NCBI RefSeq assembly: GCF_051195235.1 | Contig: NZ_JBNFZM010000001.1 | Span: 682,001-746,000 of the forward strand | Reading direction: 5' to 3' | Source: Tateyamaria sp947503385 | GTDB taxonomy: Bacteria > Pseudomonadota > Alphaproteobacteria > Rhodobacterales > Rhodobacteraceae | Length of the DNA: 64,000 nucleotides | Shown: piece by piece, positions 51,625-59,970 of the stretch | How the letters are laid out: each line of letters opens with the position of its first letter | Position numbering within the stretch: position 1 is the stretch's first letter | The notes under the pieces: model-generated | Databases searched by the model: none | Told to the model about the DNA's origin: nothing | The model's input: only the letters and a program-made list of their open reading frames with translations | Translations under genes and position numbers: made by a program

Positions 51625-53476
51625 ATTCGACGTTCTTGTGATTGGCGGCGGACATGCCGGGTGCGAGGCCGCTCATGCGGCGGCACGTACGGGTGTGCGT
51701 ACTGCGCTTGCCACGATGAAGGCGTCGGATCTGGGCGTTATGTCGTGCAATCCCGCCATCGGTGGATTGGGTAAGGGGCATCTCGTTCGCGAGATTGACG
51801 CGCTTGACGGAGTGATGGGCCGCGCTGCGGATGCATCGGGGATCCAGTTCCGGCTGTTGAACCGTCGTAAAGGGCCAGCAGTACAAGGCCCGCGGGCGCA
51901 AATCGACCGGGATGCCTACCAAAAAGCGATGCAAGCCGAGATTGAGGGGCAGGCAAACCTGACCCTGATCGAAGGCGAAGTCGTTGATTTCACCATGCGC
52001 GGCGAGCGTGTGACGGGCATTAAACTGAAATCTGGCATAGAGATTGCAGCGCAAGCGGTGGTGCTGACAAGCGGCACGTTCCTGCGTGGCGTGATCCATA
52101 TTGGCGACAATAGCTATGCCGGTGGTCGGATGGGTGACAATGCGGCGACTCGATTGGCGGAGCGGATCGACAGCTTTGGCCTGCCACTTGGACGGCTCAA
52201 AACAGGTACGCCACCGCGCCTCGACAGTCGCACGATCCACTGGGACGGGCTGGATCAACAAGAGGCGGATGAGGATCCGTCGTTGTTTTCATTCCTGTCG
52301 GAACGTGCAGCTTTGCCCCAGATATCCTGCGGTATCACCCACACGAACAGCAAAACGCATGATATCATTCGGGATAATCTGAGCCGCTCCGCGATGTATG
52401 GCGGGCACATCGACGGCGTCGGCCCGCGCTATTGCCCGTCGATCGAAGACAAGATCGTTCGGTTTGCAGACAAGGATTCGCATCAGATATTTCTCGAACC
52501 AGAAGGGTTGCACAGCCACACTGTTTACCCAAACGGGATATCGACGTCACTTCCGGAAGACGTGCAAGAGGCCTATGTTCGCTCGATCAAAGGGCTTGAA
52601 AATGTGGAGATTCTCCAGCCGGGTTACGCCATTGAGTATGACTACGTTGACCCGCGCGCCCTGAATGCTGATTTGAGCGTGCCGCAGGTGCCGGGGCTGT
52701 ATTTTGCCGGGCAAATCAACGGTACAACCGGGTATGAAGAGGCGGCGGCCCAAGGATTGGTGGCAGGCCTGAATGCCGCCCTACACGTCAAGGGCGCGGA
52801 GCCTGTCCATTTCCGTCGGGATCAAAGCTATATCGGTGTGATGATTGACGACCTGACGACGCGCGGTGTCACGGAACCCTATCGCATGTTTACGTCGCGG
52901 GCGGAGTTTCGACTGTCTTTGCGCGCGGACAACGCCGATCAGCGACTGACGGGACTGGGGTCGGAGATTGGGTGTGTGGGTGAAAAACGCGCGGTCGCGT
53001 TTGGTGCAAAGATGGATGCGCTTACCGCGGCCAAGGCGTTGTTGGAGCAAGACCTTTTTACACCCAGGCAAATTCAAGGCGCAAACATCCGCGTGAATCA
53101 GGATGGAACGAAACGGACCCTGTTTCAGTTGCTCGCATTTCCGGATGTATCCTTTGACAATCTCATCCCTTTGTCGGCCGCTCTTGAGGCTGTAGATGGT
53201 GACATCCGGGCGCAGTTGGAGCGTGATGCGTTGTATGCGAACTACGTTGATCGACAACGGCAGGATGTGGACCGGCTGCGAAAGGATGAGAAACACGCAA
53301 TCCCTGCCGATTTTGATTTTGCCGCTGTGAACGGACTTTCGAACGAGCTGCGGTCCAAGCTGGAACATGTGCGGCCGCACGACCTTGCTCAGGCTGGGCG
53401 GATTGATGGGATGACACCTGCGGCGCTGGCGTTGATCCTTGGGCGTTTGCGGTACCTTGAAAAGAAACAGGCATGA
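51617..53476 (+). CDS. mnmG: tRNA uridine-5-carboxymethylaminomethyl modification enzyme MnmG
   Basis: A 619-residue FAD enzyme that works with MnmE on U34. The N-terminal Rossmann motif is VIGGGHAGCEAAHAAARTG, followed by GGLGKGHLVREIDALDG and GTPPRLDSRT. The start is GTG 51617, with GGAG 8 bp upstream, inside parS; GTG 51608 (adding three residues, so that VFHVKQ is read) is a close alternative. Its stop overlaps the rsmG start (ATGA). Confidence 0.96.
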   Translation: MKQFDVLVIGGGHAGCEAAHAAARTGVRTALATMKASDLGVMSCNPAIGGLGKGHLVREIDALDGVMGRAADASGIQFRLLNRRKGPAVQGPRAQIDRDAYQKAMQAEIEGQANLTLIEGEVVDFTMRGERVTGIKLKSGIEIAAQAVVLTSGTFLRGVIHIGDNSYAGGRMGDNAATRLAERIDSFGLPLGRLKTGTPPRLDSRTIHWDGLDQQEADEDPSLFSFLSERAALPQISCGITHTNSKTHDIIRDNLSRSAMYGGHIDGVGPRYCPSIEDKIVRFADKDSHQIFLEPEGLHSHTVYPNGISTSLPEDVQEAYVRSIKGLENVEILQPGYAIEYDYVDPRALNADLSVPQVPGLYFAGQINGTTGYEEAAAQGLVAGLNAALHVKGAEPVHFRRDQSYIGVMIDDLTTRGVTEPYRMFTSRAEFRLSLRADNADQRLTGLGSEIGCVGEKRAVAFGAKMDALTAAKALLEQDLFTPRQIQGANIRVNQDGTKRTLFQLLAFPDVSFDNLIPLSAALEAVDGDIRAQLERDALYANYVDRQRQDVDRLRKDEKHAIPADFDFAAVNGLSNELRSKLEHVRPHDLAQAGRIDGMTPAALALILGRLRYLEKKQA

Positions 53477-54084
53477 GCGGTCCGCCGCGCTGGTATACGC
53501 GGGATGTTTCACGTGAAACATCCGAAGCGCTGGCCGAATACGCCGCGCTGATTGAGAAATGGACGCGCAAGATCAATCTGATCTCGCCCAGCACGATCCC
53601 GGATATCATGGATCGGCACATCTGGGACAGTGCGCAGATTTATGGCGGCCAACAGGGCATCTGGGCGGATCTGGGCAGCGGCGGAGGCTTGCCGGGCATT
53701 GTCATTGCTATTTTGCGCAAGGGCGAAGGGTCGAATGACCAGACCATTCTGATTGAAAGTGATCAGCGCAAGGCGACCTTCCTGCGGACCTGTGTGCGCA
53801 GCTTTGATCTGAATGCCGCGGTTGTGGCGGAACGGATTGAAATGGCTGACCCGGCGGGCGCGCATGTCATTTCTGCGCGGGCGTTGATCAACCTGACGGA
53901 CCTTATTCTGCTGGCACACAGGCATATGGCCCCGGACGCGGCGTGTGTTTTGCTTAAGGGTGCGCGGTGGCGTGAGGAAATTGCGCAGGCAGAGCAGGCT
54001 TGGCGGTTCTCTTGTGCTGCAAAACCCAGTAAAACAAACCCCGAAGCAGCAATACTTGAAATAAGGGACATTGAACGTGTCTGA
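53473..54084 (+). CDS. rsmG: 16S rRNA (guanine527-N7)-methyltransferase RsmG
   Basis: A 203-residue methyltransferase. WADLGSGGGLPGIVIAI is the SAM-binding loop, and ISARALINLTDLI is the conserved later motif. It modifies G527 of 16S rRNA; loss gives low-level streptomycin resistance in several bacteria. Residues 11-16 (DVSRET) are encoded by a perfect parS site. It overlaps parA by 8 bp, so mnmG, rsmG, parA and probably parB share transcripts. Confidence 0.97.
   Translation: MSGPPRWYTRDVSRETSEALAEYAALIEKWTRKINLISPSTIPDIMDRHIWDSAQIYGGQQGIWADLGSGGGLPGIVIAILRKGEGSNDQTILIESDQRKATFLRTCVRSFDLNAAVVAERIEMADPAGAHVISARALINLTDLILLAHRHMAPDAACVLLKGARWREEIAQAEQAWRFSCAAKPSKTNPEAAILEIRDIERV
53505..53520. 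promoter_or_regulatory. parS: parS centromere site 2
   Basis: A second exact TGTTTCACGTGAAACA, within the rsmG coding sequence, 1.9 kb from site 1 and about 0.6 kb upstream of parA. Confidence 0.93.
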
Positions 54085-54886
54085 CCCAACGCGCCCGCCG
54101 GGTGCCAAGATTATCTCGGTCACCAACCAAAAGGGTGGTGTGGGGAAAACGACAACGGCCATAAACCTCGCCGCAGCATTGGCCGAAGCGGGGCGCAAGG
54201 TGCTGGTTGTTGATCTGGACCCGCAAGGCAACGCGTCAACCGGCCTTGGGATCGAGATGGAGGATCGGGAGTACACAACATACGAACTTCTGCTCGAAGA
54301 TATTGATCTGGACGATGTTATTCTGCCGACGCAGCAGGACGGGCTGCATATTATTCCCGCGACAGTGGACCTGAGCTCTGCCGATATTGAGTTGGTTTCA
54401 AATGAAAAGCGCAGTTTTCTGTTGCATGATGCATTGCGGCAGACGGCAATGGACCGCTTTGGGTTCGACTACGTGTTGATCGATTGCCCACCATCGCTGA
54501 ACCTGCTGACCGTGAACGCGCTGATTGCGTCGCATTCCGTTCTTGTCCCGCTGCAAAGCGAGTTTTTTGCCCTCGAAGGGTTGTCGCAGTTAATGCTGAC
54601 CATTCGGGAGGTGCGACAGACCGGCAATCCTGAATTACGGCTGGAAGGGGTTGTATTGACGATGTTCGATGCACGGAACAACCTGTCGCAGCTTGTGGAA
54701 CAGGACGCGCGCAGCAATTTGGGGGACGTTGTCTTTGAAACGCGCATCCCGCGGAATGTGCGGGTGAGCGAGGCACCGTCTTTTGCGATGCCCGTTTTGC
54801 AATATGATACGAATTCAAAAGGTGCCGCCGCGTATCGCGCGCTGGCCCAGGAACTGATCCAGAACAATGCGGCACGTGAGGGGTAG
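54077..54886 (+). CDS. parA: Chromosome partitioning ATPase ParA
   Basis: A 269-residue Walker-type ATPase with the deviant P-loop KGGVGKTTT near residue 18, VVDLDPQGNAST and the LIDCPPSL Walker B. It forms a DNA-bound gradient that moves ParB-parS complexes apart. GTG 54077 is chosen because AAGGGA lies 8 bp upstream; a TTG at 54071 is too close to that site. parB follows after 2 bp. Confidence 0.97.
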   Translation: MSDPTRPPGAKIISVTNQKGGVGKTTTAINLAAALAEAGRKVLVVDLDPQGNASTGLGIEMEDREYTTYELLLEDIDLDDVILPTQQDGLHIIPATVDLSSADIELVSNEKRSFLLHDALRQTAMDRFGFDYVLIDCPPSLNLLTVNALIASHSVLVPLQSEFFALEGLSQLMLTIREVRQTGNPELRLEGVVLTMFDARNNLSQLVEQDARSNLGDVVFETRIPRNVRVSEAPSFAMPVLQYDTNSKGAAAYRALAQELIQNNAAREG

Positions 54887-54888
54887 AG

Positions 54889-55770
54889 ATGGCGAGCAAA
54901 GATAAAAAGCGGGGACTGGGGCGCGGACTGTCGGCCTTGATGGCGGATGTCGCGGAGCCCGAAGCGCAAACGGCAGTGGGCCGGACGCCCGATCAGTTGA
55001 TCCCGATTGAGCAAATTCGGCCAAACCCGGATCAGCCACGCAAACAGTTTAATCAGGCGCAGCTTGACGATCTTGTGGCCTCTATCAAGGAAAAGGGTGT
55101 CTTGCAGCCGCTGATCGTCCGCCGGGTGGATGGCGCATACGAGATTGTCGCGGGTGAGCGGCGATGGCGGGCAGCACAAGCGGCACAGTTGCATGAACTG
55201 CCCGTCCTTGTGCGCGACTTCACCGATGAGGAAGTGCTGGAAGTCGCGATCATCGAAAACATCCAGCGTGCGGACCTGAACGCGATCGAGGAGGCGGCAG
55301 GGTACAAGCAGTTGATGGACCGGTTTGGTCACACGCAGGAAAAAATGGCGGATGCGCTGGGCAAGAGCCGCAGCCATATCGCGAACCTGTTGCGCCTCTT
55401 GCAATTGCCCGCGGGTGTGCAGGCCTATGTGGTGGATGGCCGTTTGAGCGCAGGTCATGCGCGCGCGCTGATCACTTCGGATGATCCGGAGGCGCTGGCT
55501 AAGCAGGTGGTGGCCAAGGGCTTGTCTGTGCGGGCAACCGAAGCCTTGGTCAAGAAAGCGGCGTCGGGTGAGGATACCAACATCTTCAAAGGTGACGCGC
55601 CAAGTAAACCGACAAAGGATGCGGACACGCGGGCGCTGGAAGACGATCTGTCAGCGGCGACAGGTGTGAAAGTGTCGCTGAACCACAAGGGTGATGGCGG
55701 CCAATTGGTGTTGAGCTACAATAGCTTGGACCAATTGGACGAGCTATGTCGCAAGTTGAGCGCGCCTTAG
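54889..55770 (+). CDS. parB: Chromosome partitioning protein ParB
   Basis: A 293-residue CTP-dependent DNA clamp. The N-terminal domain has the ParA-contact region (KKRGLGRGLSALM) and the CTP motif GERRWRAAQAA; the HTH region (HTQEKMADALGKSRSHIANLLRLLQLP) reads parS, and a C-terminal dimer domain closes the protein. Its targets are the two parS sites 1.4 and 3.3 kb upstream. Its stop overlaps that of the convergent hemW. Confidence 0.97.
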   Translation: MASKDKKRGLGRGLSALMADVAEPEAQTAVGRTPDQLIPIEQIRPNPDQPRKQFNQAQLDDLVASIKEKGVLQPLIVRRVDGAYEIVAGERRWRAAQAAQLHELPVLVRDFTDEEVLEVAIIENIQRADLNAIEEAAGYKQLMDRFGHTQEKMADALGKSRSHIANLLRLLQLPAGVQAYVVDGRLSAGHARALITSDDPEALAKQVVAKGLSVRATEALVKKAASGEDTNIFKGDAPSKPTKDADTRALEDDLSAATGVKVSLNHKGDGGQLVLSYNSLDQLDELCRKLSAP

Positions 55771-56909
55771 GTCAAAAGCTGGCGCAGGATCTCGTTCAGG
55801 ATCATAACCCCTTGATCTTGAACGATTAATCTGCGGTTTTGGACAGTGATAAAGCGGTTTTCGATCAAATCATCCAACACATCCTTGGACGGGTCTATGC
55901 CGGACAGCGCGGCATAGCGGTCAAGGTCCACACCTTCGGCAAGGCGCAGACCCATCAACATATATTCCGTCGCGGCATCTGACGGCGTCAGCGTGGTGCG
56001 TGTTTCACGAGTGTCACCGTCAAGCCACGCCTTGGGCATCCGCACCTGTTCGGTGGACCAGCGGTTTCCATCCAAGGTCAATCGCCCATGCGCGCCGGGT
56101 CCGATCCCGATGTAATCGCCGTAACGCCAGTATACCAGATTGTGCCGGGAGTCCGCGCCGTCGCGGGCGTGGTTCGACACCTCGTAGCGGCGCAGCCCTG
56201 CGGCGGCCGTCAAATCCTGTGTCAGAGCGTAGAGGTCGGCTGACAAATCGTCGTTTGGCAATCCCGCCAGCTTGCCCGCATCATAGCGGTCGCCAAAAGC
56301 GGTCCCCGGTTCGATCGTCAGTTGGTAAAGAGACAGGTGGTTGAGATCGAGGGAAAGCGCGCGCGACAATTCGGCCTCCCAATCCCGGAGCGATTGGTTT
56401 TGCCGCCCGTACATCAGGTCAAAGCTCACCCGGTCAAAGGTGTCCCGCGCGATATCAAATGCGGCCAGACCCTCCGCAGCCGTATGGAGCCGACCCAAAG
56501 CGTGCAGGTCAGGATCATTCAGGGCTTGGATGCCCATGGACACCCGGTTGACGCCCGCTGCGCGAAAATCGGCAAAGCGGGCCGCCTCGACAGAAGTTGG
56601 GTTCGCTTCTAGCGTGATTTCCATGTCATTGGCGATGGGCCATGTGCGGTGAACTGCATCAAGGATGGCACCCACCACGCGCGGCTCCATCAGGCTGGGT
56701 GTACCGCCGCCAAAAAAGACAGAGCGCAGCACGCGCCCCGTGGTTTCTGCGCCCAGACGTTCGATTTCCGAAAGATACGCGGCGCACCACGCATCATGGT
56801 CAATGGACCGCGATACATGACTGTTGAAGTCGCAGTACGGGCACTTGGCTGCGCAAAAGGGCCAATGGATATAGAGGCCAAAGCCCCCGGCCTCCCAATC
56901 CTCAGCCAA
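55767..56909 (-). CDS. hemW: Radical SAM heme chaperone HemW
   Basis: A 380-residue radical SAM protein. The cluster cysteines are C19, C23 and C26 (CAAKCPYC), followed by FFGGGTPSLM and LEANPTS. The cysteine spacing and the later HemW-type sequence fit the heme chaperone rather than a true oxygen-independent coproporphyrinogen oxidase. It overlaps rdgB by 8 bp and ends the rph-rdgB-hemW operon. Confidence 0.93.
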   Translation of the reverse strand: MAEDWEAGGFGLYIHWPFCAAKCPYCDFNSHVSRSIDHDAWCAAYLSEIERLGAETTGRVLRSVFFGGGTPSLMEPRVVGAILDAVHRTWPIANDMEITLEANPTSVEAARFADFRAAGVNRVSMGIQALNDPDLHALGRLHTAAEGLAAFDIARDTFDRVSFDLMYGRQNQSLRDWEAELSRALSLDLNHLSLYQLTIEPGTAFGDRYDAGKLAGLPNDDLSADLYALTQDLTAAAGLRRYEVSNHARDGADSRHNLVYWRYGDYIGIGPGAHGRLTLDGNRWSTEQVRMPKAWLDGDTRETRTTLTPSDAATEYMLMGLRLAEGVDLDRYAALSGIDPSKDVLDDLIENRFITVQNRRLIVQDQGVMILNEILRQLLT

Positions 56910-57513
56910 AGCAGCCCGCGATCAGTTTTTTGAACGAATCCGCGCGGTGGGAAATCGCGTTTTTCTCGTCAAAGGTCATCTCGGCAAAGGTGCGTGTCTC
57001 ACCGATGGGCTGGAACATCGGGTCATAGCCGTGACCCTGTTTGCCCCGCATCGGCCAGACCAGCGTGCCTTCGGCGGTGCCCTCGAACACTTCGTCATGG
57101 CCGTCAGGCCAAGCGAGGACGAGGGTGGAGCAGAACCGTGCAGTCCAGGGCCGGGGCGCACTCTTCGCCTTTAGCTCATCGTGGGTGCGTTGCATCGCCA
57201 TGATGAAATCGCGGCCATTGGGTGTCTCGGCCCAGTCGGCGGTGTAGACACCCGGCGCCCCGTCGAGGCCGTCGACTTGAATGCCGGAATCGTCTGCAAG
57301 CGCTGGCATCCCGGTCGCCTTGACCGCCGCGTGCGCCTTGATCCGGGCATTGCCGACAAAGGTGTCTTCGGTTTCGTCCGGTTCGGGCAGCTGCATTTCT
57401 GCCGCGCCCACGACCTGCACGCCGAATGGGGCGAACAGCTGCGCCATCTCTTCGAGCTTGCCCGCGTTGTGGGTTGCGATCAGAATGCGGTCGCCTTCGA
57501 ACCGGCGCGTCAT
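56902..57513 (-). CDS. rdgB: dITP/XTP pyrophosphatase RdgB
   Basis: A 203-residue house-cleaning NTPase that removes ITP and XTP from nucleotide pools. LIATHNAGKLEEM is the substrate loop, ADDSGIQVDGLDGAPGVYTA the metal-binding region, and GYDPMFQP and SHRADSFKKL the C-terminal motifs. Overlaps the rph stop (ATGA). Confidence 0.97.
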   Translation of the reverse strand: MTRRFEGDRILIATHNAGKLEEMAQLFAPFGVQVVGAAEMQLPEPDETEDTFVGNARIKAHAAVKATGMPALADDSGIQVDGLDGAPGVYTADWAETPNGRDFIMAMQRTHDELKAKSAPRPWTARFCSTLVLAWPDGHDEVFEGTAEGTLVWPMRGKQGHGYDPMFQPIGETRTFAEMTFDEKNAISHRADSFKKLIAGCFG

Positions 57514-58223
57514 GCGCTTGCGGCCAATTGTGCGGCGGCCAATTCACCCACGCCTTTTTCAGCTAGGTCCATAAGGGCGTTCATCTGGTCGCGGGAATAG
57601 GTCGAGCCTTCGGCGCTCATCTGTACTTCGATCAATTGTTTGTCGCCGGTCATGATAAAGTTGCCGTCCACGCCCGCTTCGCTGTCCTCGGGGTAATCAA
57701 GGTCGAGCACGGGCTGGCCCGCATAGATGCCGCAGCTAATTGCAGCGACCGGAGAGATCAGCGGATCGGTGATGACATCGCCCACTTTCATCAGTTTGTT
57801 CACGGCCAGACGCAGCGCGACCCAACCCCCGGTGATCGACGCACAGCGGGTGCCGCCATCGGCCTGCAACACGTCGCAGTCCACGGTGATCTGACGTTCA
57901 CCCAAGGCGACCCGGTCCACACCGGCGCGCAGGGCACGGCCAATGAGCCGCTGAATTTCCACGGTACGCCCGCCCTGCTTGCCCGACGCCGCCTCGCGCC
58001 GCATCCGGGTGTTGGTCGCGCGGGGCAACATGCCGTATTCCGCTGTCACCCAGCCCAGGCCGGACCCTTTGATGAACGGGGGCACTCGGTCTTCGATGGT
58101 GGCGGTACACAGCACATGCGTGTCCCCCATTTTGATCAGCACGGACCCCTCGGCATGTTTGGTAAAACCGGTCTCGATCACGACGGACCGCATTTCGTTC
58201 AACTCTCTTCCCGAGGGGCGCAT
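57510..58223 (-). CDS. rph: Ribonuclease PH
   Basis: A 237-residue phosphorolytic 3' exonuclease that trims tRNA precursors. MRPSGRELNEMRSVVIETG, GSGLGWVTAEYGMLPRAT and the DCDVLQADGGTRCASITG active-site loop are typical. The ATG at 58221-58223 has AAGGA 7-11 bp upstream. It is divergent from hrcA across 99 bp. Confidence 0.97.
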   Translation of the reverse strand: MRPSGRELNEMRSVVIETGFTKHAEGSVLIKMGDTHVLCTATIEDRVPPFIKGSGLGWVTAEYGMLPRATNTRMRREAASGKQGGRTVEIQRLIGRALRAGVDRVALGERQITVDCDVLQADGGTRCASITGGWVALRLAVNKLMKVGDVITDPLISPVAAISCGIYAGQPVLDLDYPEDSEAGVDGNFIMTGDKQLIEVQMSAEGSTYSRDQMNALMDLAEKGVGELAAAQLAASA

Positions 58224-58285
58224 ATTCCATTCCTTTTTCTGACGCCCACGACCTAGCCCCCGCACCCCCCGTTGCGCAACCCCGA

Positions 58286-58314
58286 TTGACCTTTGATTTC
58301 CACGACCTTTATTG
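58286..58314 (+). promoter_or_regulatory. Putative hrcA-grpE promoter
   Basis: TTGACC (58286-58291) and TTATTG (58309-58314) with 17-bp spacing. A start site about 7 bp on would be within a few bases of the hrcA ATG at 58323, giving a leaderless or nearly leaderless message. Confidence 0.35.
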
Positions 58315-58322
58315 AGTGTGAG

Positions 58323-59393
58323 ATGACAGATGCGCGCACATTGCTGGATGAAATGAACGATCGCTCGCGCGAGGTGTTCCGCCGCGTGGTCGAAGGGTAT
58401 CTGGACAGTGGCGACCCGGTAGGGTCGCGGACCCTGACCCGCGATTTCAGCGAAAAGGTGAGCGCCGCGACGATCCGCAACGTGATGCAGGATCTTGAGT
58501 TCATGGGATTGCTGGACAGTCCGCATATCAGTGCGGGCCGTATCCCGACGCAGTTAGGTCTGCGAATGTTTGTGGACGGGTTGCTTGAGGTTGGCGTCCC
58601 CGACGATGGCGACCGGGAAAAGATCGAAGCGACGCTGGGCACAAATGAAGGGGATGTGACGGGCCTGTTGGACCGCGTTGGATCGGCTTTGTCCGGGGTC
58701 ACGCAAGGTGCGTCGCTGGTGCTGACGCCCAAGCAGGAAGCGCCGATCAAGCATCTGGAGTTTGTGCAGATTGGCGCGGAACAGGCGTTGGTTGTGATTG
58801 TCTTTGCTGACGGGCACGTGGAAAATCGGTTGTTCCAGCCACCTGCCGGACAAACGCCCAGCTCCATGCGCGAGGCGGCGAATTTCCTGAACGCGATGAT
58901 CGAAGGGCGCACCCTGTCGGAAGTCAAAACCACCGTCCAGGCGCAGATTGCCGCCCGGCGTCAGGAACTGGACGCACTGTCCCGCGCCATGGTGGAAAGT
59001 GGCCTTGCCACATGGGAGGGCGAAGGGGATACGCCCGAACGGCTGATCGTCCGGGGCCGGTCCAACCTGCTGAGCGATTCGACCGAAGCCGAAGAGCTGG
59101 AGCGTGTGCGGAGCCTGTTTGACGACCTTGAACGCAAACGCGACATTGCCGAGTTCCTCGATCTGGCGCAGGACGGCGATGGCGTGCGCATTTTTATCGG
59201 GTCTGAGAACAAACTTTTCTCACTTTCGGGTTCCTCTTTGGTGGTTTCCCCATATATGAACGCGGATCGAAAGATCATCGGTGCGGTTGGGGTCATCGGA
59301 CCCACGCGGCTCAATTATGGGCGGATCGTGCCGATCGTGGATTACACAGCGCAGTTGGTCGGGCGGATGCTGTCGGACCGCGGTGAAAGGTGA
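58323..59393 (+). CDS. hrcA: Heat-inducible transcription repressor HrcA
   Basis: A 356-residue repressor with an N-terminal winged helix (DSGDPVGSRTLTRDF, SAATIRNVMQDLEFMGLL) and GRIPTQLGLRMFVD, followed by the GAF-like and dimerisation domains. It binds CIRCE operators, typically at groESL; no CIRCE is seen in this window. ATG 58323 gives the family start (MTDARTLLDEMNDRSREVF). grpE follows after 3 bp. Confidence 0.95.
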   Translation: MTDARTLLDEMNDRSREVFRRVVEGYLDSGDPVGSRTLTRDFSEKVSAATIRNVMQDLEFMGLLDSPHISAGRIPTQLGLRMFVDGLLEVGVPDDGDREKIEATLGTNEGDVTGLLDRVGSALSGVTQGASLVLTPKQEAPIKHLEFVQIGAEQALVVIVFADGHVENRLFQPPAGQTPSSMREAANFLNAMIEGRTLSEVKTTVQAQIAARRQELDALSRAMVESGLATWEGEGDTPERLIVRGRSNLLSDSTEAEELERVRSLFDDLERKRDIAEFLDLAQDGDGVRIFIGSENKLFSLSGSSLVVSPYMNADRKIIGAVGVIGPTRLNYGRIVPIVDYTAQLVGRMLSDRGER

Positions 59394-59396
59394 CAA

Positions 59397-59960
59397 ATGG
59401 CTGAGCCGAAGAACGAAGACTTTCTCGATGATATCGATATGGCCGAAGAAGAAGTCTACGCCGAAGAAATGGCCGAGATTGACGACGAGGCGCTTGAGCT
59501 TGACCAGCTTCGGGCGGAACGGGATGAGCTGAAGGACCGATTCATGCGTGCGCTGGCGGATGCTGAGAATGCGCGCAAGCGGTCCGAAAAAGACCGCCGC
59601 GAGGCCGAGAATTACGGCGGGTCAAAGCTGGCCCGCGATATGCTGCCCGTTTACGACAACATGAAGCGCGCGCTTGAGGCGGCGACGGATGAACAACGCG
59701 AAGTGTCCGGTGCCCTGCTCGAAGGGGTGGAGCTGACAATGCGTGAGCTGCTGAACGTGTTCAAGAAACACGGGATCGAACGGATTTCGCCGGAGGTTGG
59801 GGAAATGTTTGATCCCCAGCACCATCAAGCCATGTTCGAGGCTCCGGTGCCGGGGACCAAGGCAGGTGAGATCATACAGGTCAGCGCAGAGGGATTTATG
59901 CTGCATGATCGCCTGCTTCGACCGGCGCAGGTCGGGGTATCGTCCACACCGGCGAGCTAA
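59397..59960 (+). CDS. grpE: DnaK nucleotide exchange factor GrpE
   Basis: A 187-residue protein with an acidic N-terminus, a long dimeric coiled coil (about 28-90, including LKDRFMRALADAENARKRSEKDR) and the C-terminal beta domain (HHQAMFEAPVPGTKAGEI, GFMLHDRLLRPAQVGVS). It releases ADP from DnaK. It is coupled to hrcA; dnaK-dnaJ are not in the window. The next gene is convergent, 10 bp away. Confidence 0.96.
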   Translation: MAEPKNEDFLDDIDMAEEEVYAEEMAEIDDEALELDQLRAERDELKDRFMRALADAENARKRSEKDRREAENYGGSKLARDMLPVYDNMKRALEAATDEQREVSGALLEGVELTMRELLNVFKKHGIERISPEVGEMFDPQHHQAMFEAPVPGTKAGEIIQVSAEGFMLHDRLLRPAQVGVSSTPAS

Positions 59961-59970
59961 ATGTCTTGGG

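Noticed and set aside
55990..56010. Third parS-like site in hemW
   Set aside because: TGTTTCACGAGTGTCA keeps only the left half of the palindrome; the right half is mismatched, so ParB binding is unlikely.
58224..58322. CIRCE operator at hrcA
   Set aside because: No TTAGCACTC-N9-GAGTGCTAA inverted repeat is present between rph and hrcA.
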